Shown: positions 12,200 to 22,313 of the stretch, piece after piece
Layout of the letters: each line of letters starts with the position of its first letter
How positions within the stretch are numbered: the stretch's first letter is position 1
Source: Fremontodendron californicum
Taxonomy: Eukaryota > Streptophyta > Magnoliopsida > Malvales > Malvaceae
DNA: 64,000 nucleotides
Direction of reading: 5' to 3'
Assembly: GCA_030761205.1 (NCBI GenBank)
Contig: JAULJL010000001.1
Span: forward strand, 42,325,645 to 42,389,644
Made by a program: the position numbers and the translations under genes
Notes under the pieces: model-generated
The model's input: the letters and a program-made list of their open reading frames with translations, nothing else
Databases searched by the model: none
Told to the model about the DNA's origin: nothing

Positions 12200-12477
12200 G
12201 GTTAAAATAATTTAAAAAATTCTAAATTTATCATTTTACCTAAATAATTTTTTTTATTGCTCTTAAATAAGCATTTAACATTTAATTTACACACAAGTAA
12301 ACCCTTAATTTTTAATTTATACCTAAATAAGTCCTTAATATAAAATAATCTTTCATTTAAAATAAAAACTTATTTAAGTAAAAATTAAAGAATAAGAGTT
12401 AATTTAAGTACAATAAAAATATATGAATTTACTTAAAAAAGTAGAATAGTTCAAAGATTTTTTAAAATATTATAGCC
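12200..12477. mobile_element. Small MULE-type MITE (278 bp)
   Basis: Terminal inverted similarity: GGTTAAAATAATTTAAAAAA against the reverse complement of TTTTTTAAAATATTATAGCC. Flanked by AAATATAAA (12191-12199) and AAAGATAAA (12478-12486), a 9-bp duplication with one mismatch. The AT-rich composition weakens the call. A related stretch occurs near 54440-54610. Confidence 0.5.
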
Positions 12478-13846
12478 AAAGATAAATGATTTATTTTATG
12501 GTCAGTGAAAATTTTCAATTTTATAAATAGAATAAGTAAGGTGATAACTGATATGTGTTTTTTGTAAGTAATTTTGATTACACGAAAATAAAATTAGTAA
12601 GTGATATTGTTTTTATAGTGAGACATTGAAAGTGGGTAGAAGTTTGAATGAGCTAGACACTGATGAAGATTATATTTAAAAAAAATAAATTATAATTAAT
12701 AAATTATTTTTAAATTAATCGGATTCTAAATAATATTAGATATACCATTATCCATTTCGAATCCTTGAATAAATACGATTAAAAGAGAGTTGAAAATTAA
12801 ATTACAGTGAATACATGGATGAATTTATGTTGAATTAACCTCAACTACAAACATTTGATTCAAGCTTTCTAAGATTTGTACCTTTCAATATTCAAGCCGC
12901 AATTAAATTAAAGTCGGCTATGCATTTGTCAAAAAAGTAAGCTAATAATCACCAAGTAATTATTAAGTTCAATCACTCTGAAATTTCTATACTAGACATT
13001 TTATATTACCTTTTTTTTATATAAAATTATTTTAAAAAAAATTTCAATTTTGACCATTAGAAGGATAATTTTATTATCCATGTGTTTAATACCTTTGTTA
13101 CTTTTTGTTTGCCTTATTGAAAATAAAAAGCAAAAATATATATTGTTTACTTTCAAAGAAATAAAATAATTAACAAATTTAATTTCATTCCTTAATTCTA
13201 AGTTTTGTATAAAATAATTATATTATACTTGAAGTGATTCTTTTTATTTTTATATATATACTACGGTCATGGTATTCTTATAAACTTTTTCACATCTAAT
13301 TTATTTTGAAGTATATTATTAGTTTATAACAATTTACTAATTTTTAATTAACTTTTTTGTTATAACAAAATATAAATAAAGTAAATTTCAAGGAAAAAAA
13401 GGCATTATTATTTTAAAATAAAAAAATAGTATAAAATTTGGTTATTACTTTTTTTTTTATTTTTGGTACAAACAAAATTTCGTTATTGAAAGAAAGTCAA
13501 TGTAAAACAGGCCCCTAACCGACTAACCCCAGCTGACACAGCTGGTCGGAAGAATTGGCCACCTATTATTTTATTTTACCTTTTCTTCTTTTTTGTCTTT
13601 AAAGAAGAAAAAAAATTATTGGCGAACCGGGAAAAGGTTTCTTACGCTGATCTCCAAACTGGCAAACTCCCAAAATCTTCAAGCAGTATCTGTTTCATCA
13701 AAGGTACAAATAGCCCGCGCCGTCCTTTGCTTACCTTGCCGGTTGCCACCCATTGATTTCTTAATCCCAACTCTCAAACTTTAATTTTCTTTCCTTTCCA
13801 AAAAATCACAACCAAACAGAAAGAAGAAAATAATTAATTTTCTTTC

Positions 13847-14758
13847 ATGATGCAATCCCTGAAATACTGGTTTTCAGAACATCCATCGATCGTGAACTTC
13901 CGTTGGAGCCACACCCAATCGTTTGGCTCCACGTGGTCCTTCCTCTTTTCCTCCATCGCCGTCTACGTCGTCGCAGCTATCACCCTCCACGCCTTCCTCT
14001 CTCTCGTTCTCCATAAACGGCGACGGGTCCCGCTCGGACCAATCCCCGCCATCCACAGCCTCTGCATCTCCTTAATCTCCGCCGTTATTTTCGTCGGCAT
14101 CCTCCTCTCCGCGGCAGCCGAGATTCGCGACACCCGCTGGTTCTGGCGCCGCACCAAAACCATCACCACGCCATTCCAATGGTTCCTCTGCTTCCCACTC
14201 GGAACGCGCCCTTCGGGACGCGTGTTCTTCTGGTCCTACGTTTTTTACCTCTCCCGTTTCCTCCACCTCTTCCGAACATTCTTCACCATCCTCCGCCACC
14301 GTAAATTGACTTTCTTCCACCTCTTCAACCAATCAATCCTTCTCTGCATGTCCTTCCTTTGGCTCGAATTCTCTCAATCGTTTCAAGTCTTAGCCATTTT
14401 ATTAGCCACTTTATTGTACTCCGTGGTGTATGGGTACCGATTCTGGACGGCAATTGGGCTGCCAAGCGCCTGCTTCCCTTTCGTGGTGAATTGCCAGGTG
14501 GTGCTTTTGGGTTGTAACTTGGTCTGCCATTTTGGGGTTCTTTTCCTGCATTTTCTCAAAGGTGGGTGCAATGGAATGGGAGCTTGGGGTTTCAATTCTG
14601 TTCTCAACGGCGTAATTCTTTTGCTGTTCCTCAATTTCTACGTCAAGAAGCATTTGAAAAAGAGAAATGTTGATGACATTGGTGGACATGGTGGTTCTTC
14701 TTCTTCTTCTTCCCCTCGTTCATGTGGTAGCTCGGAGTCCGAAATAAAGAGTGAATGA
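13847..14758 (+). CDS. ELO-family (GNS1/SUR4) fatty-acid elongase-like protein, degenerate His box
   Basis: Single-exon gene for 303 residues with about six to seven predicted membrane spans and a Ser-rich, charged C-tail (about 275-303). The ELO signature region WSYVFYLSRFLHLF..FF (about 129-146) is present. The catalytic HxxHH box of condensing ELO enzymes is replaced by HLFNQ at 158-162, so only the first histidine remains. From memory a plant ELO-like subfamily (Arabidopsis At1g75000 type) shares this change. Canonical ELO proteins condense malonyl-CoA with long acyl-CoA in the ER; catalysis by this one is doubtful. The first of two adjacent ATGs was taken. Its place upstream of an LPAT4-like gene repeats the Arabidopsis order. 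Confidence 0.88.
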   Translation: MMQSLKYWFSEHPSIVNFRWSHTQSFGSTWSFLFSSIAVYVVAAITLHAFLSLVLHKRRRVPLGPIPAIHSLCISLISAVIFVGILLSAAAEIRDTRWFWRRTKTITTPFQWFLCFPLGTRPSGRVFFWSYVFYLSRFLHLFRTFFTILRHRKLTFFHLFNQSILLCMSFLWLEFSQSFQVLAILLATLLYSVVYGYRFWTAIGLPSACFPFVVNCQVVLLGCNLVCHFGVLFLHFLKGGCNGMGAWGFNSVLNGVILLLFLNFYVKKHLKKRNVDDIGGHGGSSSSSSPRSCGSSESEIKSE

Positions 14759-15833
14759 ATTTCTTCACCCATTTTTTTTTTTTCTTTTAATACTTTTTGT
14801 TTTATAATTACTTAGTTTAGGGAGAGATCAATCCGTAAAATTTCTCATTTTTGGTTTTTCTTGCTTCCGAACTGTAAATGTAATTGTATACACTATAGAC
14901 TATATACATCAGAAGTTGTTTATAAATGAATTAATAAGAATTAGGAGAATTAATTATATATGTTTGGTTTTTTTATTTTCTTATGAATATATATTTGTTC
15001 GTTTTGTTGTTTCTTCGTTTCTAAGAAACATGTAAATTTACTAAGCCTCATTGCCTCAATCACGTAAAGAAAAAATATATATCAATAATAAAATATTGTA
15101 CCAATAAAATAAACAGTAATTAAATAAGTATTATAGTTTGGGATTATATTTTTTAAGTATGCATTCTTGGCTCGGTTTAAATTCTGAAAACCTCGGATAT
15201 ATAAAAATAATAATTTAAAGCTGTGTTTTTTGTTATAATAGTATTATTGTCTTTTTTAAAGTTAAAATGTAAAAAAATATTATTACTATATAGTTAGATA
15301 TAAATATAAATAACTGTTTAAGAAATTTATTTATTTTTAATAATAAAATAATAAAATCGGTATTACACTACTATATCTATTTATTTAATTATTATCAAGT
15401 ATATGATTTTAATATGTAATTACCTTTAAAAAAGAATATAAATGATAATTAATGAGAAAACATCTTTTAAATTGTTAGTTATACAAAATAAAAGTAAGCT
15501 CATTAGTAAACTTATAATTCATGTATTCATATCATATTCGTATTTTTTTAAGTAATAATCATGTTTAATATATTATATAAGTTTTATTACGTTAATAATT
15601 CGTATTATATAAATTTTAACACATTTATATCAAAATTTTAATTATATTTTAATTATTTTTCTCATATCTTATCTAAAATTATGAAATTTATATGTCAATA
15701 ATGATCTACGATCTTTTCTATTATATTGATGTTAGTAGTACTTTTTATCTAGAAGAAAAGCACATAGTTGAAATTTTTTTTTTCTAACACGTGAGCTAAC
15801 GAAAGGTATAGTTATAGCTAAGACTTGAGAGAG

Positions 15834-15856
15834 GCTTATCCAAAAAAAAAAAAAAA
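15834..15856 (+). mobile_element. Ultra-short LINE-type retroposition (8-nt body plus poly-A)
   Basis: The 14-bp word AAGACTTGAGAGAG occurs at 15820-15833 and again at 15855-15868. Between the copies there is only GCTTATCC and a run of A. The same GCTTATCC-poly(A) end terminates the truncated LINE at 61086-61308, so this is read as a nearly completely 5'-truncated insertion of that family. Confidence 0.65.
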
Positions 15857-15875
15857 GACTTGAGAGAGTTTTAAC

Positions 15876-16291
15876 CGGTGATTAAAAAATCGGACTGATT
15901 GGTTGATCAGATCGATTGAATCGAGAATTAGTGATCTGTTCAGTCCGAAAAATTATTAGAAATGGATTTCCATCAAATCGATAAACAACCGGTTCAACCG
16001 TTAAATAACGGATTGAACCGTTAAAAAACCGATTTTAAATTTATTTTTTTTTCAAAATTTTATTTGTAATTACTGAGATTTGAACTTTTAATCTCTTAGT
16101 ATTATATTAAAAACCATACCATTAAGTCAAATATATATTTTTATTAATTATTAACTATATTTAATATTTATTTAATATATAACTTAGTGTTTAAGTATTA
16201 AAAAAAAACTTTTATCAAACCAATCGATTCAGTTGAACCAAAAATCAAAAATCTGATCGATTCGACTTTCGATCTGATTTTTTTAACATTG
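15876..16291. mobile_element. hAT-type MITE related to the copy at 60084-60474
   Basis: Left end CGGTGATTAAAAAATCGGAC and right end GATTTTTTTAACATTG match the ends of the better-preserved element in the MT-A70 gene. They share internal sequence around GAGATTTGAACT..AATCTCTTAG. The flanking 8-mers GTTTTAAC and ACTATAAC agree only partly, so the target duplication is decayed. Confidence 0.65.
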
Positions 16292-17619
16292 ACTATAACC
16301 CGACTGAAATTCTCTGATTACGGGTGTTTGCTAGTCGAGATTAGCTCCGGAGATTATGGCAGCTCTTCAACTCCCCCAAAAAAAGGGTTTTAGGTTGAAA
16401 AAGTCAAGCACAGAAAAATAATGTTTCTTTTTTTTATTTAGAATTTAGATGTGTGTTGTTTGTATGCTTTTGATTATAAAGACTGGTAGCCGCAGCTGCC
16501 ACAACTCAGATTCTCATTTATAATTCCAACTAACATCATCCATCATTATGAATCATGAGATGCAATCTAATGTCCACGTAAGTTTAATTAATTCTTGGAC
16601 AGGATTAATTAATTCCCTTACATGACTACAACGATACAAATTTAGATTTATAATCAAAGTTTAATTCAATTAGTTCATGTAATCATTTTTAAATTTTAAA
16701 TTTCAGTATTTAGATTTTTTTTTTTTATTCTTAAACTACGCTATTTTTTGTACCTAAAAAGTTGAACAAATTTAAATTTTATATAAAGTTAATTGTGTCT
16801 AAATTAATTACGAGTTATATTTAAACGTGATAACTATGTTATTGTATAATCGTGTAAAAATATACGGTATTCGTATTAAATATTTTGAAACAATTAAAAT
16901 TCATTAATCATATTCAACCTTGATTCCATTGATATTATTTTTTTTCTTTCAGATTTTGTTTCTTTAAACCAAAAAAAAATTATTGTGCTAATTAAAGCCT
17001 AAAACCAATAAAATATAATAGAAAGTGGAGTATCAAATTTTATTTTTTTTATGAAAATATGAAAATGGGCTTTAAATGAAGTCGGCCAGGCACTGAGTAA
17101 GTAATTGCATGGGCCTAAAGATATAATTTAAGAATAAGAGAAGAAGTCCACATCGAACTAGAATCCTTGATTGAAACGGAAGGGAAGAAGAAGTTTCCTA
17201 AAGAATGTTGCTGTCTTTGTAAGCATAGATGATGGCTTTGGAACTCCCACTTCCAATCCAAAAGCCCCAACTCCAAGTTTCGAAAGCCTGGTTTTCCTTT
17301 TTCCATTAACTTTACAAATTTAATGGTTCCAATAATAATAATAAGAGGGCCAAAAGTCAATGTCTCTTCCTCCACGTTTTCCTGATTTCAGCCAGAAAAA
17401 ACGTCGTCACTCGACCGCTTTCAAAATTGTACTAAACCGATTCCATCTTACCCTTTCCTTTGCCTTCTCCAAACCAAATCTTTATATTCGCAATCCCCTG
17501 TTTCATTGACTTTTTTTTTTTTATTTTAAAAAGAAAATTATCTTTTATCTCTTCCATTATCAAATCTGTAAAAGAACTCTTCTTCGTTCTCGTCCCGCTT
17601 CTTCTTTTCAAGACACGAG

Positions 17620-18704
17620 GTAGTATATTAAATTAATGTTCCTGTTTTTGTTATTAATTTTCCTTTTTCCATGTTTTATTTTCATCCATTCGTTCATTCA
17701 TTGGATAAGATTTTTCGTATATTTTTAAGATTGGATTGTCCTTGTCTGTGTAGAATCTGTGTTGATTTCTCCAAGTCATATGTTTTTCCTTTTCTTTGTT
17801 TATTTATTTTAGCTTTTTTCTGCAAATGGATAAATTTGTAATAAATACAATTAATGAATTAAAGAACATTATAATTACCAAGAAAGGGTGTAAATACAGT
17901 AAATACTATATTTATATATATTCTTTTAGTTTTTACTGCTATATGTTGCAGTTTTGTTAATGAATGATTAATTGACCCATAGTTGCTTATTTTTCCTAAT
18001 CTTTGCCATGCCTTATAATTTGCCGAATTCATTCAAAGATGATCAGAAAATAACACAGGGAAAGAATAGAATTGACAGAATATGAGGTTTCTTACTGCTA
18101 ATACCTATGACTTGACTTGCAAGGAGAATTCTAGTAATTTCTTTTTGTTACTCGCAATTAAAGTAATGAATCTGTTTTAGGAGTTGGAAGCTTGTAGTAA
18201 ATTAGTAAAATTCCAGCCTTTCAAGATAAACCTGGGGTAAACATTCTAATTTCTGAGGCCACACGTTCATTATAGATCGGTTTGTCTTTGCCTTTCTGGT
18301 CAGTGCTTTATGCATTTGTCTATACCAGTTTTCACAATTCTAGTTGAGTACCCATCCCCTGTAGTACACCTGTCTGATTTTAACCTTGGAAGGATTATTA
18401 GCATTACCAAGCTGTAATTCAATTCAAAATATACCGCCTTTCAACTTCTAATGTGAATGAATAACATGGAGTCATTCCTTTGAAGATGTGAGTTACCACC
18501 TTTGAAGGATTGTCCTAGATGCTTGATTTCTCTGAAAGACTAATCCACTTTAGTTCTGCGCTTTGATGGTCGGTGGTAAAATGTGATTGGTTAATGTTTT
18601 TCTTTTTGTTTATAATCAGATTTGCATTTTTTTCTTCTTTGGAATTGTCATGGATTTGAATTTCACTAGCCATTTGTTTTTTTCTCTGCTCTTAAACTCT
18701 ATAG
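17620..18704 (+). other. Predicted 5' UTR intron of the LPAT gene
   Basis: A pyrimidine-rich leader ends GACACGAG/GTAGTA at 17619, and the coding exon is preceded by AAACTCTATAG/GAGGGG at 18704. The 1.1-kb interval is T-rich and lacks coding signal, typical of a plant leader intron. Confidence 0.6.
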
Positions 18705-18737
18705 GAGGGGGAGTCTTTGAACGGCTGCCAGAACAAG

Positions 18738-20383
18738 ATGGAAGTTTGCAGACCCCTCAAATCTGATGATAAATTAAAGCACCGCCCTTTGACTCCTTTT
18801 AGGTTTTTGAGGGGTCTGATATGTTTAGCGGTGTTCCTTTCGACTGCTTTTATGTTGCTAGTGTATTTAGGACCTGGGGCTGTCCTATTGAGATTTTTCA
18901 GCATACACTACTGTAGGAAGGCAACATCCTTCTTCTTTGGCCTATGGCTAGCTATGTGGCCTTTTCTTTTTGAAAAAATAAATGGGACTAAAGTGGTTTT
19001 CTCTGGGGATAATATTCCGCAAAAGGAACGTGTTTTACTTATTGTCAATCACAGAACTGAAGTTGATTGGATGTACCTGTGGGATCTTGCAATGCGAAAG
19101 GGGTGCCTAGGCTACATCAAGTATATTCTTAAGAGCAGCCTGATGAAACTACCTGTCCTTGGTTGGGGATTTCATATCTTGGAGTTCATTTCAGTAGAAA
19201 GGAAGTGGGAAACCGATGAAAATGTTCTGCACCAAATGCTTTCAACTTTTAAGAATCCTCGAGATCCTTTATGGCTTGCTCTTTTCCCTGAAGGAACTGA
19301 TTTTACGTACTTTTCCGTATTCCTTTTATTTCATTACTCTCATTGATTCATTTATAACTAAACCAAATATCCAAAAGATGATGTCCTACCAATTATCTTG
19401 ATCAAAACCTTAGTGATCCATTCTCTGTTGCAGTTACAGAACTTTCTTATAATGGAGTTAATTTTAGGTTCCATCTTAGCAAATACATGCCTGTGAATGT
19501 TGTTTGCATCTTATATCAGTTTATGTATGATTATCAACTCATAAAGTGTTGCTTTTTTAGAAAGAAAAAAAAAAAACCCTACTACTCTTGAATGTTCAAT
19601 GATAAGTATTAACATTTCGTTTGCCATTTGGTGCAGTGAAGAAAAATGCAGGAAGAGTCAAAAGTTTGCAGCTGAAGTTGGACTGCCAGTGTTGACAAAC
19701 GTTCTGCTACCAAAAACAAGGGGGTTCTGCCTTTGCTTAGAAACACTTCGGGACTCTTTGGATGCAGGTTCATTTAAACAAATTACAATGTTTTAATTTT
19801 GCCTGATGCCATCTTACTAACTTTTGGCAGACATTGTGAATATGTTAGATGCCTAATTCATGGCTTTATTTTACCATTTCTCTTGATATAGCTTCTTCTA
19901 AAATTTATACTCTTTTTATGTTCTGATTTAATTGCAGTTTACGATTTGAGTATTGCGTATAAGCATCAATGCCCCTTCTTTTTGGACAATGTATTTGGTG
20001 TGGATCCATCAGAGGTTCACATTCACGTACGACGTATCCCTGTTAAGGAGATCCCAGCATCTAATCTAGAGGCTGCTGATTGGTTAATTGATAGATTCAA
20101 GGTCAAGGACCAATTACTCTCTGATTTCAAATCTCAGGGCCATTTCCCTGATCAAAAAGCTGAAGAACAACTCTCTACTTTGAAGTCCTTACTAAATTAT
20201 ACACTGATAATTTCCCTGACAACCATATTCACTTATCTAACCTTTTCTTCCAAGTTGTATATGATATATGTAAGCTTAGCTTGTCTATATCTTGCTTACA
20301 TTACTCATTATAAAATTCGCCCGATGCCAGTTCTAAGCTCTGGTAAACTTCTGTCTTGCGGTAAGGGAACAAGAGATGAATAA
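18738..20383 (+). CDS. LPAT4: 1-acyl-sn-glycerol-3-phosphate acyltransferase, LPAT4/5 type
   Basis: Three coding exons, 18738-19306, 19637-19767 and 19938-20383, join in frame with GT..AG borders to give 381 residues. Acyltransferase block I is NHRTEVD at 104-110 (NHx4D) and block III is FPEGTD at 183-188; exon 1 ends inside the codon after DF, and exon 2 resumes with the conserved TEEKCRKSQKFA. Hydrophobic segments near 25-50 and 65-80 and two near the C-terminus agree with an ER membrane enzyme. It would acylate lysophosphatidate to phosphatidate in glycerolipid synthesis. The ATG at 18738 was chosen as the first in frame; the frame is open upstream but lacks an ATG. An AATAAA signal lies near 20419. 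Type 4 versus 5 is inferred from gene order. Confidence 0.92.
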
Positions 20384-20399
20384 TTTTTCATTATAAGAC

Positions 20400-22313
20400 A
20401 TTTTATTTGCAAGTCACAATAAATTTCTGCCTTTGAACCCAATTGCAGTGTCTTGAATTCTCTCTGTGTGACTTTTATTTTGGTTTTTGTTTCTTTTGCA
20501 CGTCTGTTTTGGAGGATTAAAGGGGCAAGTGTCCTGGTCAGGTGGACTGGAGGTCTCAAGTTTCAAAGTGATGGGTTAGGGATGACAATAAGATAGTGTG
20601 GATTCAGATATTTGTAATTATCCGATTCTTTTTTTTTTCGGATTTGGATATTGCGGATTCGGATAAAATGCGGATTTGGATATTATAATTACTATTTGCA
20701 GCGGATCGAAGCGGATGCAGATATGAAACTTCGGATATCTATTATCCGAATCCGTATTACTTATGCGGATAACAGATTCGGATATCGAATCCGCTATCCA
20801 AATCCGCTTACTTTTGCGGATTCGGATATCCGAATCTATTATTCGTTTATTTAAATTTAAATTTAAATTTATATTATATTTTAATTTTAATATTAATATT
20901 AATATTAATTTTTTTTTTACTTATTGAATTTGGATATTTAGCGGATTCGGATATCCGGTGGATAATGTTATTTAATTCGGATTCGGATAGTAATATTCGG
21001 ATTTAGTGCGGATAATAAACGTATTCGGATTTTAAAACAATTTTGTGGATTCATATTTGAATATTACAAAAAAAATAAATATTCAACCCGTCATTCCAAT
21101 GTTGGGCTGACTCGTACTAGAAAGCACACATTAACACGTTCATGTCAAGACAACTCTTAAAATCCATTTCTAACCGGACCATCCATTTACAATAAAGTCC
21201 AAATTCCAAAATGCTATGAGAAATAAAGCCGCACATAAAAGCAATGGCAATTCATATATCCATGTCATGTTTTGTATTTTTTTTTTCATGTCAATTGTAT
21301 AAATATAAACACAATACAAATTATTAAATATGTTAAAATTTTAAATAAAAATACGATGTGTATTATACGTGTCGTTTATTCAGCTATCTCTTTCCATTAT
21401 CTTATCTGTATATTTGATTTGAGCTAAACTTATCCAATCTTGTATTCAGCTAAGAAACTTGCCCGCTGCACGTTTTTCAGCCGATCCAATCTGATGATAA
21501 AAAATACTGGTGCAAACTTAACAAGCTCTTGGCATATTAATTTTATATCCTCCTAAAGGAGAAAAAGAAAGTATTTGTCTGTCAGTTTTGTCATCAAAAT
21601 TACTTGAAAGACAATTCAAGAGTCAGTTATTGAGTTATCATCATCATCAAGTCTGCCATTGAAACCTTATTTTGCTTGTGTTGGGTTTTCCTCTGTTCCC
21701 AACCAACTTCCATTATTGCATCACCTTGTAAACTTGCTTTTATGTCAGCCCCAGACATGATTTTACCCTCCATTGAAACATAAAAGTTAAGCTTTCGAGA
21801 GTAGACTTATCCTTGTGTTATTCTTGAAAAACAGAACAAATTAAAAAACAGATTCAGCAACATTGCAACTTGAAAAGATAAAAAAAGATGCGCCCTGTTT
21901 TGGGAGATTCCAACTCAATTCAGTCTCAAAAAAATATTACCTAAATTGCTTAGATTAGTGCACTCATTGACCATTTAAGAAGAGGAGAAGCATTAATAAA
22001 TACAGTAAAAAATATGGAGACTTTTCCTTTCCTTTCAAGGCCTTCGGCCAAACATCGATCACTCGCTCAAAAGGGCTTTCTTTTTTTTCTTTTGTTTTTT
22101 CGTTGGCTTTTCAATACATTTTCAATTTTCTTTACAAGCGGCTTTTTTTCTTGGGAAGCCTAATCATGCCCAAATTTTCTTCTTCAATTTTGGGCTAAAC
22201 ACAAAGAAGCTCTACACCTAGGGCACAGTATTAAGTGCCACATTTCCTACACTGGAACCCTAGAAAAGGAGGGGGAGAAATCGGGGAGTGGGAAAAAAAA
22301 AAAAAAGAAGGGG
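20400..22313. other. Convergent 3' regions of LPAT and the metallopeptidase, with one repeat
   Basis: Both flanking genes end toward this interval. It holds their 3' UTRs and the CGGAT-rich element at 20577-21070. No further gene seen. Confidence 0.5.
20577..21070. mobile_element. CGGAT-rich non-autonomous element, copy 1
   Basis: About 490 bp crowded with CGGAT/ATCCG words in both orientations, including an 18-bp perfect palindrome GATTCGGATATCCGAATC at 20819-20836. A second copy in the same orientation lies at about 45525-46015 and preserves the same order of motifs. The start GGGATGACAATAAGATAGT resembles the hAT-like start of the second copy. The ends of this copy are eroded. Confidence 0.65.

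Larger units (their letters stand above)
9830..13590. other. Large AT-rich intergenic region, no gene recognised
   Basis: About 3.7 kb between the RING promoter and the ELO-like gene. It contains a hAT MITE (11438-11728), a MULE-type MITE (12200-12477), a TA microsatellite (12110-12137) and an 18-bp tandem duplication of CTAGTCTTGGATCTGAA near 11344-11380. No open frame resembles a known family. Confidence 0.55.
14770..17400. other. Intergenic region between ELO-like and LPAT genes
   Basis: No gene recognised. It starts with the ELO 3' UTR (AATAAG-like signals near 14930). It holds an ultra-truncated LINE insertion (15834-15856), a hAT-type MITE (15876-16291) and a degenerate SINE piece near 16655-16720. 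The right end, about 17400-17619, is the untranslated leader of the LPAT gene. Confidence 0.5.

Noticed and set aside
13440..13560. Possible LINE 3' end on the minus strand (T run then GGTACAAACAAAATTTCG)
   Set aside because: Suggestive poly-T and phrase only; no target-site duplication or coding remnant could be read.
13874..14689. Minus-strand and shifted open frames over the ELO-like gene
   Set aside because: Shadows of the GC-richer coding sequence; the plus frame has clear family identity.
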